A stretch of DNA of 20,076 bases from Sulfolobaceae archaeon (GTDB taxonomy: Archaea; Thermoproteota; Thermoprotei_A; Sulfolobales; Sulfolobaceae): NCBI GenBank assembly GCA_028277025.1, contig JAPYVG010000029.1, forward strand, positions 1 through 20,076, in the 5' to 3' direction. This document shows, piece after piece, positions 7,015-15,366 of this stretch. The position numbers and the translations under genes are program-made. The notes under the pieces were generated by a model. It did not search any database and had not been told where the DNA came from. It worked only from the letters and a program-made list of their open reading frames with translations. Each line of letters starts with the position of its first letter. Within the stretch, counting starts at the first letter, position 1.

Positions 7015-8312
7015 GCCAATTCTTTTCCTTTCATTTCCGGTACGAGTAGAAGTGTTATTATACTCGAGCTTAATGCAACTACAGCATAAATTCCTACCGT
7101 AGCACCCAAGCCTATTATTGAAACTATCGAGGGAAATAATGAGATCACGGTAGCTGATGCAATCCTATCTATTGCAACGTTTATGGCTTGTGAAGTAGCT
7201 CTAACCTTGGTTATTACTAGTTCCGGCGCAACCATCCCAGAACCTATTATTGATGCGGGGCCTAATGCGGAAAAGAGATAGTTTAACATATAAAACGTCA
7301 TCCCGAGTTCTGCAGCTTTCCCGACCAATTTTGTAGTTTTAGGTAATCCGAAAATTGATGGCTGAGTGAGTAACAAAGAATACATGGCTAACCAAACTGC
7401 AACCCCGATATAACCAACTACTATCAGCGGTTTCCTTCCTAACTTGTCTATCAAGGATATGCATATTAACTGTCCGGGGATCCCTGCAAAAAACTGTGCC
7501 ACGTAAGTGAAAGTTACAGGTGTTAGTCCTAAGTTTTCGGCAATTGTGATTGGACCGTAAATTGCAAAGGTCGAAGAATAAATATCGTAAAGTAGCCATA
7601 AAATTGATGCTATTATTATGAAGGGTGCCGATGTCTTAAGTCTTTGCTTAAAACTTACTCTATCTAAGTTTACCACAAGGCTTATTCCCTCTCCTTTTAT
7701 GCTGTCTATTTCCTCTTTTATTGGCTTTACCTTCGAGAGAAACAATATGGTTTCCGTTAACTTTCTCCTAGCAATTATAACACTCGCGGCCGGGATTGCA
7801 CCAAGCCCTAGTACTATTCTCCACACAAGCTGGACTGGTAAGAAAAGTGAAGAGACTTGGTCTACGAACGCCGCAACTACCGCGCCTAACCCCCACATTA
7901 CTGCAAAAGTTATCACCATTGCCCTTCCCCTATTCTCTTTTTCAGAATTTTCAGCTACTATCACTGGGGAAAGCACGTAATCAGCTCCTATTCCTATACC
8001 GGTTATTAACCTTGATATGAAGAGTTCTTGATAATTATAGGAGAAAGCCTGAAGTAGAGCACCTATTGTCATTAAGGTGACGTCTATGCCATAAAGCCTT
8101 TTCCTTCCCTCAAAGTCTGAAACTATACCGAAAATTAAGGCAGATATTGCGGCCCCGAAATATGAACTTGCAACAAGTAGACCTTCAGTAATCTTATTGA
8201 GTTGTATAACGTTAGCTATTAAGTAAATTACTAAGGATAAGGAGTATAGGTTGTAGCCGTCAGTGAAAACTCCCATCCCAGAGATTAACACGCTACGCCA
8301 TGTGAGTTTCAT
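7011..8312 (-). CDS. Major facilitator superfamily transporter, phosphate/sugar-porter-like
   Basis: 433 residues, about 12 membrane segments. Motif A between TM2 and TM3 is G62-I-V-S-D66-F-E-G-R-K-R. A second copy, D-K-L-G-R-K-P, lies in the second half. [16 protein letters not shown] (101-116) followed by a conserved Glu and R-G-R, with the opening [12 protein letters not shown], resembles proton-coupled phosphate and organic-acid transporters of the sugar-porter branch. A charged loop at about 186-222 separates the halves. The substrate is not determinable. Its stop overlaps the oxidoreductase stop by four bases (TTAA), and it is divergent from elp3 with a 35-base gap. Confidence 0.85.
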   Translation of the reverse strand: MKLTWRSVLISGMGVFTDGYNLYSLSLVIYLIANVIQLNKITEGLLVASSYFGAAISALIFGIVSDFEGRKRLYGIDVTLMTIGALLQAFSYNYQELFISRLITGIGIGADYVLSPVIVAENSEKENRGRAMVITFAVMWGLGAVVAAFVDQVSSLFLPVQLVWRIVLGLGAIPAASVIIARRKLTETILFLSKVKPIKEEIDSIKGEGISLVVNLDRVSFKQRLKTSAPFIIIASILWLLYDIYSSTFAIYGPITIAENLGLTPVTFTYVAQFFAGIPGQLICISLIDKLGRKPLIVVGYIGVAVWLAMYSLLLTQPSIFGLPKTTKLVGKAAELGMTFYMLNYLFSALGPASIIGSGMVAPELVITKVRATSQAINVAIDRIASATVISLFPSIVSIIGLGATVGIYAVVALSSSIITLLLVPEMKGKELA

Positions 8313-8347
8313 TATATGAATTAGTAAATACTCAGAATTAAAAATTT
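8313..8347. promoter_or_regulatory. Compact divergent promoter region, 35-base gap
   Basis: For the minus-strand transporter, a TTTTAAT-like box on the minus strand (about 8338-8345) is about 25-30 bases upstream of its ATG. For elp3 the match is weaker (ATTATATG 8311-8318 or ATTAGTAAA 8320-8328). The arrangement repeats that at 5622-5658. Confidence 0.4.
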
Positions 8348-9802
8348 GTGAGTACTGTTATTAGGTTAAAATTTAAATTGAGAAATATGTTGATCAAAAA
8401 GCCCGTTAGGATGCTTTCGGGAGTGACGATCGTCTCCATTATGACCCACCCTCACAGATGCCCTCACGGTAAATGTATCTTCTGTCCGGGCGGTGTTGAG
8501 TACAATACTCCTCAAAGTTATTACGGCAATGAGCCTACTTTGATGAGGGCTATAGAGAACAACTACGATCCCTTTTATCAAGTCCATTCTAGGTTAAAAC
8601 AATACGAGGCTAACGGCCATATACCAAGTAAAGTGGAATTAATTATAATGGGGGGAACTTTTCTCGCAACCCCTATAGACTACCAAGAGTGGTTTGTGAC
8701 ACAAGCATTAGAAGCTATGAACGTATACCCAAGTACTAAGAAAAGAGGCTTTGTATACCTTGAAGACGCCCAAGTGAGGAATGAGACCGCTAACGTAAGA
8801 TGTGTGGGGATGACAGTTGAGACTAAACCGGATTGGGGTAAGGAAGAGCAAGCTGATCAAATGCTAAGGTTAGGAGTTACTAAAGTAGAGTTAGGAGTGC
8901 AGACGGTTTATGATGATCTTCTAAAGAAGAGCAATAGGGGGCATACGGTTAAGGACAGTATAGAGTCAACTAGAATTTTGAAGGACGCTGGTTTCAAAGT
9001 AGTTTACCACATCATGTTAGGCTTACCGGGTTCTGACCCAGACAAGGACTTAGAGGGGTTTAAGAGGCTTTTCTCAGACCCAGACTTCATGCCTGATATG
9101 TTGAAAATTTATCCCACCTTAGTTGTAGAGACTGCACCGCTTGCTGAATTATGGAAGAGGGGCTTATATAGGCCTTATGATACTGAGGCCTTAATTGAAT
9201 TAATATCAGAAATGTATAGGTATATCCCACCATGGGTAAGGGTGATGAGGGTTCAAAGAGACATACCGGCAAATATAATACTTGACGGTAATAAGAAGGG
9301 TAACTTAAGGGAACTAGTTGAAAAGAGGGCTAAAGAGAAGGGTATTGAAATTAAGGAAATTAGGAGTAGAGAAGTCGGGATTAGATGGCTACATACGGGT
9401 AAACTTCCAGAGGGAGAACCTAAGTTAAAGAAGATTGAATACGAAGCGAGTAGAGGGGTTGAGTTTTTCCTCTCTTATGAATACGATGACGGGACTCTAA
9501 TAGGTTATTTAAGGCTTAGATACCCTTCAGAACTTGCTCATAGAAAAGAGATTAACTCAAAGACCACAATCGTTAGGGAATTGCACATATATGGCCCAGA
9601 AACCCCGGTAGGTTTGTGGGATGACTTCTCCTTTCAACATAAGGGTTACGGTTCGAGGCTTTTAGAAGAGGCTGAGAGGATTTCCGTTGAGGAATTTGAT
9701 GCCAAAAGAATTCTAGTCCTTTCTGGTATTGGTGCTAGGGAATATTATAGAAAGAAAGGGTATTATAATTTATACCCCTATGTGGCTAAAGATCTGAGAT
9801 GA
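8348..9802 (+). CDS. elp3: Elp3-type tRNA uridine 34 carboxymethyl transferase (radical SAM plus acetyltransferase)
   Basis: 484 residues. Elp3 uses acetyl-CoA and S-adenosylmethionine to build the cm5 group on wobble uridine of tRNA. The radical SAM cluster motif is C38-P-H-G-K-C43-I-F-C46, preceded by the family signature K-P-V-R-M-L-S-G-V. Further on come G-V-Q-T-V-Y-D-D and Y-H-I-M-L-G-L-P-G. The C-terminal acetyltransferase domain shows H-K-G-Y-G-S-R-L-L and [11 protein letters not shown]. The start is GTG at 8348, with an in-frame stop at 8339-8341, so no longer form is possible. Only about 17 residues precede the signature, so the usual N-terminal tRNA-binding domain is nearly absent. 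Its end overlaps the methyltransferase start by four bases (ATGA). Confidence 0.93.
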   Translation: MSTVIRLKFKLRNMLIKKPVRMLSGVTIVSIMTHPHRCPHGKCIFCPGGVEYNTPQSYYGNEPTLMRAIENNYDPFYQVHSRLKQYEANGHIPSKVELIIMGGTFLATPIDYQEWFVTQALEAMNVYPSTKKRGFVYLEDAQVRNETANVRCVGMTVETKPDWGKEEQADQMLRLGVTKVELGVQTVYDDLLKKSNRGHTVKDSIESTRILKDAGFKVVYHIMLGLPGSDPDKDLEGFKRLFSDPDFMPDMLKIYPTLVVETAPLAELWKRGLYRPYDTEALIELISEMYRYIPPWVRVMRVQRDIPANIILDGNKKGNLRELVEKRAKEKGIEIKEIRSREVGIRWLHTGKLPEGEPKLKKIEYEASRGVEFFLSYEYDDGTLIGYLRLRYPSELAHRKEINSKTTIVRELHIYGPETPVGLWDDFSFQHKGYGSRLLEEAERISVEEFDAKRILVLSGIGAREYYRKKGYYNLYPYVAKDLR

Positions 9803-10878
9803 AGGAGAAACTTTTTGCATTGGCTATTAAGATTATCATAGCTAAGAAGACCTCACCAGAAAGGGCTTTTGACTTAGCGTTTAAAAAGCTGAAGTGTAAG
9901 GGAGACAGAAAGGAATTATTTCAAGAGTTCTTGAAAGTAGTTAAAGGTTTTTATTACGCGTCTTTCGTCTACCCAGAGAGGAGTGTGGAAGAACTTGTGA
10001 AGATTGCTGAAAGAGAGGATTTACCCTTTAAACCACCACTGTGGGCTGAGGAGAGGTTAAAGGCAGTTACTGGACTCGAGGACTTAACACCATTAACATT
10101 AAAACAACAGTGGATAAGGGTGAATACTCTAAAAGCCGATATTGAGGAGGTTGTGAGCAAGTTAGAGAGGAAAGGAGTAGAGTTAGTTAATGACTCATTT
10201 CCTTTTCTCTTCCGCGTTGTCAAGAGTTCAGTTAGGATTTCAGATTTGGAGGAGTTTAAGAAAGGGGAAATAGTAATCCAAGATAAGGCCAGTATTTACC
10301 CCGTAATTTTCTTAAACCCTAAACCGAATGAGAGGATTTTAGAAGTTGGTAGTGCACCGGGAATGAAGACTTCGTTAATTCAGCAGTTGACGAACAACTC
10401 CTCTTATGTCATAGCCTTAGACATCTCATGGAAGAGGTTAAAATTACAGAGAGAATTAATGAAAAGGCTAGGGGTAGAAAACGTTGACTTGTTAAACGCT
10501 GATGGGGCTAATTTACCGGTTAAGAATGTGGATAAAGTCTTGATCGATGCTCCTTGCAGTAACAGTGGTACAATTACTTCAGATCCGTCCCTATTCTTGA
10601 GATTAACTAAAAGGGACTTATTAAGGCTTGTAAGAATTCAACGTGAGATATTAGAGGAGACTAAGAAGTTAGGTAAACCTACTGTTTTCTCCACATGTTC
10701 TTTATTCCCCGAAGAGGGGGAGTACCTTGTAGAAAAATATGAGAAGTGGCTAGTACCGATTTACTTAAGTGAGACTAATTACGGTTATAAAAAGAGTAAG
10801 GTGTGGATGAGGGTCGTTAGGTTTTACCCTAATGTTCACGGTACAGAAGGGTTTTTTATTGCGAAATTCGAATTTTAA
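9799..10878 (+). CDS. RsmB/NOP2/Sun-family RNA cytosine-5 methyltransferase
   Basis: 359 residues. It methylates C5 of a cytosine in tRNA or rRNA using S-adenosylmethionine. The two cysteines of the mechanism are present: C253 in D-A-P-C-S-N-S-G (motif IV) and C300 in S-T-C-S (motif VI). The cofactor loop is E-V-G-S-A-P-G-M-K-T (182-191), a variant of the usual D-x-C-A-A-P-G-G-K-T with G-S for C-A and M for the second G. The N-terminal about 90 helical residues resemble the NusB-like domain of RsmB, so the target may be rRNA, but archaeal tRNA methylases of this family exist too. Start and stop of adjacent genes overlap (9799-9802), which indicates translational coupling with elp3. Confidence 0.88.
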   Translation: MKEKLFALAIKIIIAKKTSPERAFDLAFKKLKCKGDRKELFQEFLKVVKGFYYASFVYPERSVEELVKIAEREDLPFKPPLWAEERLKAVTGLEDLTPLTLKQQWIRVNTLKADIEEVVSKLERKGVELVNDSFPFLFRVVKSSVRISDLEEFKKGEIVIQDKASIYPVIFLNPKPNERILEVGSAPGMKTSLIQQLTNNSSYVIALDISWKRLKLQRELMKRLGVENVDLLNADGANLPVKNVDKVLIDAPCSNSGTITSDPSLFLRLTKRDLLRLVRIQREILEETKKLGKPTVFSTCSLFPEEGEYLVEKYEKWLVPIYLSETNYGYKKSKVWMRVVRFYPNVHGTEGFFIAKFEF

Positions 10879-10880
10879 AT

Positions 10881-11087
10881 ATGCCAAAAGTTTGCCCTAG
10901 ATGTGGTTATATAAATAAGGATGACGCAGTGTATTGTGCTAGGTGTGGGTTTTATTTACAGCCAGTAGCACCTTATACATTGCCTTATCAACCTTTACCT
11001 AGGGAAAAACCACCCTTTCCGTATGTAGCCCTTATCTTAGGTATTGGCTCAGTAATGATAGCCGCACTTTTAGCTACTATCCGCTAG
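10881..11087 (+). CDS. Zinc-ribbon protein with one membrane segment
   Basis: 68 residues. C5-P-R-C8 and C19-A-R-C22 form a double-CxxC zinc ribbon of the zinc_ribbon_2 type. A proline-rich linker (about 28-47) leads to one hydrophobic helix (about 47-66) and a short A-T-I-R tail. It would be a tail-anchored cytoplasmic zinc finger. The start is two bases after the methyltransferase stop, so it is probably co-transcribed as the third gene of the elp3 operon. The function is unknown. Its 3' end overlaps the convergent SpoIIM-like gene by 18 bases. Confidence 0.8.
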   Translation: MPKVCPRCGYINKDDAVYCARCGFYLQPVAPYTLPYQPLPREKPPFPYVALILGIGSVMIAALLATIR

Positions 11088-11696
11088 TTTTTGGAAGTAC
11101 TTATAAAATTCTATAAGGAAATAGAAAGCAAAGGCCGCTGGGATCCAGTAAAGGTACGGCAAGTAGCCATATGGTTTATCTACTATCTCTCCGGCTTCAA
11201 CACTCGCTGCTACGAAAAGTTCTGTTGCTACCATTAAATACATGTAAAGTAGTCTTACCATCGCTTTTCTGAGAGTAGAATTAGCAGCCTCAATTACGAA
11301 ATATATACCGCTAGCAGACGCTACCGCATATGATGGTAACTCTAACCATGAGTGGGGTAGTGTAAAGAGGTATAAGGCTAAGTTAATTCCGGGTGTATGA
11401 GTAAGTGAGCCTATTACTGAAAGTACTAGCCCCGTGTTAGATATACTATATACCATGAATATTGCACCGAGTATCGGCACAAAGTCTATGGTGGCTATTG
11501 CAAGATTGTGTAGGAAAATCCCGATAAGTACTTGAAAATACGGTTCATAAACTAATGGATTATACTCTACTGTGAACCCTTCAGATGCTGACAATGAAGG
11601 GTTGTAGATTGAGGAGAAGGCTAGGAACAGGATTACTTCTAGGGTGAAAAGCAATAGGAATAGGTTTAGGGGTCTCCAGAATCCCATAAATTTCAT
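11070..11696 (-). CDS. SpoIIM/DUF95-family membrane protein
   Basis: 208 residues, about five membrane helices. The pattern F-L-H63-N64 near the start of a helix, followed by L-P-H-S-W-L-E-L-P-S-Y (113-123), is characteristic of the SpoIIM family (N-N or H-N, then P-H-G-x-x-E in bacteria). The loop after the first helix, between about 31 and 50, is probably outside. In spore formers SpoIIM works with peptidoglycan hydrolases, but archaeal members have no such partners and unknown roles. The start ATG is 48 bases from the divergent TenA gene. It is not obviously co-transcribed with anything here. Confidence 0.75.
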   Translation of the reverse strand: MKFMGFWRPLNLFLLLFTLEVILFLAFSSIYNPSLSASEGFTVEYNPLVYEPYFQVLIGIFLHNLAIATIDFVPILGAIFMVYSISNTGLVLSVIGSLTHTPGINLALYLFTLPHSWLELPSYAVASASGIYFVIEAANSTLRKAMVRLLYMYLMVATELFVAASVEAGEIVDKPYGYLPYLYWIPAAFAFYFLIEFYKYFQKLADSS

Positions 11697-11744
11697 TCAG
11701 CAGTTTCACTAAAAACTTTTATCCTATGTCTTAAATTTTATTTT
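11697..11744. promoter_or_regulatory. Divergent promoters, 48-base gap
   Basis: ACTTTTATC (11715-11723) is centred about 26 bases before the ATG at 11745 and fits a leaderless TenA transcript. On the minus strand the same bases read GGATAAAAGTTTTTAGT, giving a box 17-22 bases upstream of the SpoIIM-like start at 11696. The two boxes overlap. Confidence 0.5.
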
Positions 11745-12362
11745 ATGCTAGAAGAATTAAAAAGGAATTCAAACTGGGAGGAGTATATAAACCATAAATT
11801 TTTACAAATGATGGCGGAAAACTCCTTATCACGTAGCGTTTTCAGATACTACCTTATACAAGACGCTAAGTATGTTGAAGAGATGTTAAGGGCTTTATTT
11901 AGGGCTTCAGCGTTAGCACCGCTTGAGGACGCGATTAACATTTTAACCCAAATACTTCTTACAAGGGATAAGGGATTAGAGACAAATCAATACCTTTACA
12001 AGAGTTTAGGAATAACTAAGGAGGAGATTATGAAGAGTAAGATGAACGATGTAAATTACGCATATACTAGGCACTTGAACTATTGGGCTGAAAGAAGTTG
12101 GGAGAAATTCTTAATTGCGTGGACTCCGTGTATGGTAGGTTATTATGAGGCTTCAAAGAGAATTGAGGGGAAAGTCAAAGACGAATTGTATAAAGCATGG
12201 GTCTCCTTTTATGCCTCAAATGAGTATAAGAAGAGGGTTGATGCAATAGTTTCGTCCTTGGAAAAAGTTAATGTTGATTTTGATGAGGCGTTAGAGATTT
12301 TTAATAGAAGCGTTAATTATGAGATTGCGTTCTGGGACGAAGCTTTAAAACAAGGTATTTAA
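11745..12362 (+). CDS. TenA/THI-4 family protein (thiamine salvage type)
   Basis: 205 residues, all-helical. TenA hydrolyses aminopyrimidine breakdown products of thiamine for salvage. Family marks: F-R-Y-Y-L-I-Q-D40-A-K-Y, the catalytic cysteine in W-T-P-C129-M-V-G-Y-Y, A-W-V-S-F-Y-A-S-N-E-Y (151-161), and the terminal N-Y-E193-I-A-F-W-D, whose Glu is the general acid/base. With Cys129 retained it belongs to the classical TenA_C type rather than the Cys-less TenA_E type. No other thiamine genes adjoin it. I saw no TPP riboswitch in the 48-base upstream gap. The enzyme call is good, but related haem-oxygenase-fold proteins with other substrates are possible. Confidence 0.85.
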   Translation: MLEELKRNSNWEEYINHKFLQMMAENSLSRSVFRYYLIQDAKYVEEMLRALFRASALAPLEDAINILTQILLTRDKGLETNQYLYKSLGITKEEIMKSKMNDVNYAYTRHLNYWAERSWEKFLIAWTPCMVGYYEASKRIEGKVKDELYKAWVSFYASNEYKKRVDAIVSSLEKVNVDFDEALEIFNRSVNYEIAFWDEALKQGI

Positions 12363-12390
12363 CCCTCATCGTCTGGTACAACAATTCAAT

Positions 12391-12400
12391 AAATTTAAAT
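12391..12400 (+). promoter_or_regulatory. TATA box of the kinase gene
   Basis: AAATTTAAAT is centred 27 bases before the ATG at 12423, so the transcript is predicted to be leaderless. Confidence 0.5.
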
Positions 12401-12422
12401 CCTTTAGTTTAGAAAGTAGTGT

Positions 12423-14363
12423 ATGGCTCTATATATTAATAAGAATTTACTTATCAGTTCTATTCTATCATTCTTAGTTTTGCCAATTTTATATCTCGTT
12501 AATTTGATAAACACTGAATTCTTTTTACTATTTCTAATCTCTTCGGCAACATCACTTATAGCATCTTTTAATAGGTATCTCACACCTCTAAGCCTTGTCC
12601 TCTTGTTGTTTTCCTCCCTCTATTTCACTGCTTTAAACGTTTCCCATCTCACTATATTTCCTTACCCGGTGCTATTAGCCCTTCTACTCGGTTTACCGGG
12701 CTTAATAATAGCTTGGGTATGGGAGCCCGTTGAGATCATCCTAGGGTTTATCTTATACTCCTACCTCTCACACAAGGGGCTAGGGGAAATCCTTTTAATT
12801 TCGGTATTTTCCACTCTAGCTTTCGCTAACCTAATTTCAGCTTCTGGGAAAGGCTATCCGATTTTGATTGTCGAGAAAGGTATATCTAAAGGTACGGAAT
12901 GGTTTATAGAGCTAGACGGGGATTTAGTTAGGGTAAACAGTGACAAGCTCTTGTTAAAGAAAAAGAAGGTAGATTATAAACTATGTCCAATTCCGGTTCC
13001 CGGTGGTTATTTAGTGCCTAATAGGAGCGTCGGGTCTTTAAAGGAAGGTAAAAGAGAAGTAATAAGTTTTACTTTCCAACCCACATTTCCAATAAATAGT
13101 TTCCCCCATTGTATCGTAACCTTTATTGCAAGCGGTTTACCCTCTAATTTACCCTGGAAAGTCAAAGTTAATGGGGCGGAGTATTCAGCTAACGATAGTG
13201 TTTCACCAATTATAATACCCCTATTAACCACAAAGAGTGCGACATGGGAAATAAGCGATATTAGGGTAGGAGATGTTGTATTTAAACCGAACTTAAGTGG
13301 TGGAGTTGTTGTTAGAGGGGGGAGCGTAAGAGTAGAATTTAGGAGCGTTATAGTCCCTTCGAAGCCCGTTAATTTTCCCAGTGTTGACAGTTGGGATCCT
13401 AAGATCTGGCTAGGTAGTGAGATTTATGGTTATAAAGTCTTGTCTGTGTTAGGTATGGGGGGTAACGGATACGTTCTTAAGGCTGAAAAAGACGGTGTTC
13501 CATTTGCGATCAAAATCTTATCAATCAAGCCTACCGGGAGGCAAACGGTTTCATTAACCAACATAACTTTTGATGAGCTGTTTAAAGAATCAGAGAACTT
13601 GAAAAACTTATCTACAAACCCGAGGTTCGTGAGGATAGATGGAATTTACGTAGACCGTAATAACATCACGAGAGTTCTTAAGGGAGATGGTGAGACCTAT
13701 TATAAGTACCCGCCCGCAATAATAATGGAGTACATGGAAGGGGGAACTGCGGCCGATTTGGTAAGAACTGAATTAGTTAAGTCGCCCTATTGGCCACTAA
13801 TAGTAAAAGCCATAATTAAAGAAGTAGCCTTAGCCTTAGATTTTCTTCATAAGAACGGTTATGTGCACTTAGACATCAAGCCTCAGAACATTTTCTTTTC
13901 TACAAAGCTGAGTATGGATGTGAACGAGGTTTTAAGAAAAATTAAAACCACGGGCGTAGTGAAAGTTGGAGACCTGGGATCTGCAGTAAGGGTGGGACAA
14001 AAGTACAATCAAGTGACTCCAGCTTATTGTGCTCCAGAACAAGTTGAGAACGTTATTCTAGGAAAGGGTGCTTATCCTTATATGGATATATTCGCTCTAG
14101 GAATGACAGCCTATTACTTACTTACCCTTAACGAGAGTCCAATAACTCAGTACATAAACCAGGCTGCAGACTATTATATTAGTGGTAAAATAAGAGAGGC
14201 GTTAAATATCCTTAACCAAGCTAAGGCCCTATTAGCGAGCTGGAAACCGACACTTCCCCTTAATATTCCTCAAGAGTTAGTTACTGTAATTACTTTAAGT
14301 ACGAATCCAGATCCTTTAAAAAGGTTGACGAGTGAACAAATTTCGCAATTGCTATCAAAATAA
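12423..14363 (+). CDS. Membrane Ser/Thr protein kinase (Hanks type) with beta-sandwich modules
   Basis: 646 residues. About six membrane helices (8-28, 31-48, 53-75, 80-100, 102-118, 121-139) are followed by a beta-rich part (150-310) and a kinase domain (335-646). Kinase residues are complete: glycine loop G344-M-G-G-N-G, K364 in A-I-K, E389, H-L-D484-I-K-P-Q-N, D517 in G-D-L-G (for D-F-G), A-P-E at 537-539 and D-I-F-A-L-G-M. It should be active and phosphorylate Ser/Thr. The beta part contains G-T-E-W-F-I-E-L-D-G and I-V-T-F-I-A-S-G-L-P-S-N-L-P-W-K-V-K-V-N-G, like the T-F-x-E-x-G-L-P-x-G-x-x-W-x-V-x-x-N-G modules of archaeal surface proteins (thermopsin and relatives). No membrane segment separates them from the kinase. 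Substrates unknown. Confidence 0.88.
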   Translation: MALYINKNLLISSILSFLVLPILYLVNLINTEFFLLFLISSATSLIASFNRYLTPLSLVLLLFSSLYFTALNVSHLTIFPYPVLLALLLGLPGLIIAWVWEPVEIILGFILYSYLSHKGLGEILLISVFSTLAFANLISASGKGYPILIVEKGISKGTEWFIELDGDLVRVNSDKLLLKKKKVDYKLCPIPVPGGYLVPNRSVGSLKEGKREVISFTFQPTFPINSFPHCIVTFIASGLPSNLPWKVKVNGAEYSANDSVSPIIIPLLTTKSATWEISDIRVGDVVFKPNLSGGVVVRGGSVRVEFRSVIVPSKPVNFPSVDSWDPKIWLGSEIYGYKVLSVLGMGGNGYVLKAEKDGVPFAIKILSIKPTGRQTVSLTNITFDELFKESENLKNLSTNPRFVRIDGIYVDRNNITRVLKGDGETYYKYPPAIIMEYMEGGTAADLVRTELVKSPYWPLIVKAIIKEVALALDFLHKNGYVHLDIKPQNIFFSTKLSMDVNEVLRKIKTTGVVKVGDLGSAVRVGQKYNQVTPAYCAPEQVENVILGKGAYPYMDIFALGMTAYYLLTLNESPITQYINQAADYYISGKIREALNILNQAKALLASWKPTLPLNIPQELVTVITLSTNPDPLKRLTSEQISQLLSK

Positions 14364-14414
14364 CAATTATCATTTTACTTACCTTTTAATGGTTTTATTT
14401 ATCAATAGAAGTAA

Positions 14415-14425
14415 TTTATTATAAA
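14415..14425 (+). promoter_or_regulatory. TATA box of the carbonic-anhydrase-like gene
   Basis: TTTATTATAAA is centred about 40 bases before the ATG at 14460, implying a leader of roughly 14 bases, unlike the leaderless neighbours. Confidence 0.4.
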
Positions 14426-14459
14426 CACATTTTTCTTCTCTATCTTAGCAATATACATC

Positions 14460-15026
14460 ATGGTAAAAGTAATAGTATCGTGTATGGATTATAGGTTAAC
14501 CGAAGAGATAATGAGGAGGGCAGATAAAGATACTGTTATCTTCAGAAATGCTGGCGCTAATGTTAGGGAGTTTTTAGATAGGATAAAGGAGTTAAACCCA
14601 GATGAGATAATCTACCTCCCACACTCAGACTGTGCCGCAATGAAATTAGTGTATAATGTTGTGAAAAAAGGTGAGAAAGTAAGTGATAATATAATGAGGA
14701 ATTTGGTAGAACCGTTCACAAAGGAGAAATTTGTCACCTTAGATGAACTGGAAAGAATAAATGCTAAAATAAATGAGGAGTTATTAAAGCAGATTACTAG
14801 AAACGTTAAAACTGAATTAATCGATGTTAAAAAGCTTAAATGGCCCGAGAAGAAAACAGAAGTTTATTTCTACAAAGTGACTGATAGACCGACAGATAAA
14901 ATAGGTGCCTACATATTACAATCTGTTTCAATTTCTGATGTGGCTACTGATATTGAAATAGCTAGAGATAAGCTAGGTTTTAAGGACATCTACGACTGCA
15001 GTGAAGGTAATTGTAAGAAAATCTAA
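14460..15026 (+). CDS. Beta-carbonic anhydrase-like zinc protein
   Basis: 188 residues. The beta-carbonic anhydrase zinc pattern is present in compressed form: C8-M-D10-Y-R12 (the C-x-D-x-R ligand and gate dyad), F-R-N-A-G-A-N (28-34), and H55-S-D-C58-A-A (the H-x-x-C ligands). It could hydrate carbon dioxide or, like related Sulfolobales enzymes, hydrolyse a sulfur analogue such as CS2 or COS. The family usually has a Gly after the last Cys (C-G-M), replaced here by C-A-A, and the second half (about 75-188) has little resemblance to known members. The C-terminal D-C-S-E-G-N-C-K pair of cysteines is unusual. The fold call is good; activity is uncertain. Confidence 0.7.
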   Translation: MVKVIVSCMDYRLTEEIMRRADKDTVIFRNAGANVREFLDRIKELNPDEIIYLPHSDCAAMKLVYNVVKKGEKVSDNIMRNLVEPFTKEKFVTLDELERINAKINEELLKQITRNVKTELIDVKKLKWPEKKTEVYFYKVTDRPTDKIGAYILQSVSISDVATDIEIARDKLGFKDIYDCSEGNCKKI

Positions 15027-15346
15027 GACGAGGAGTCTACGATAGATTTAATAAAATCATCTATTATTTTTTCTATCTCTTTTTGGCTTACTTCCTTCGC
15101 TTCCATTTTGCCATCCTTCACTATAGTCGCTGAATAAATCCCTCTTGAGTCCATATAAATGCTTATACCATAATCTTTTTTCCTTATTGATATTTCTTCG
15201 GTTTCAATGTTGTTATTCCTAGTATATTTCTGAATCACTTCAAAGCCTTTTAAATATCCCCTTATCTCATGAGATTCTAAGCTTACATCATCTAGCATCT
15301 GCCATATCTTTTGGTGAAGGCTTCTTATGCTAATCATATTAATCAC
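15023..15346 (-). CDS. Hypothetical protein, second gene of an unknown operon
   Basis: 107 residues, no recognised domain. There is an N-terminal helix (about 5-30), then alternating strands (I-S-I-R-K-K-D-Y-G-I-S-I-Y-M-D-S-R-G-I-Y) and an acidic C-terminal helix. It is soluble. The frame opens with GTG at 15346; an ATG three codons later (15337) is an equally good start. It lies 20 bases after the stop of the next gene on the same strand, so both are probably one transcript. Its stop overlaps the carbonic-anhydrase-like stop by four bases (CTAA). Confidence 0.6.
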   Translation of the reverse strand: MINMISIRSLHQKIWQMLDDVSLESHEIRGYLKGFEVIQKYTRNNNIETEEISIRKKDYGISIYMDSRGIYSATIVKDGKMEAKEVSQKEIEKIIDDFIKSIVDSSS

Positions 15347-15366
15347 TATCCTTTATTTTACCATAC

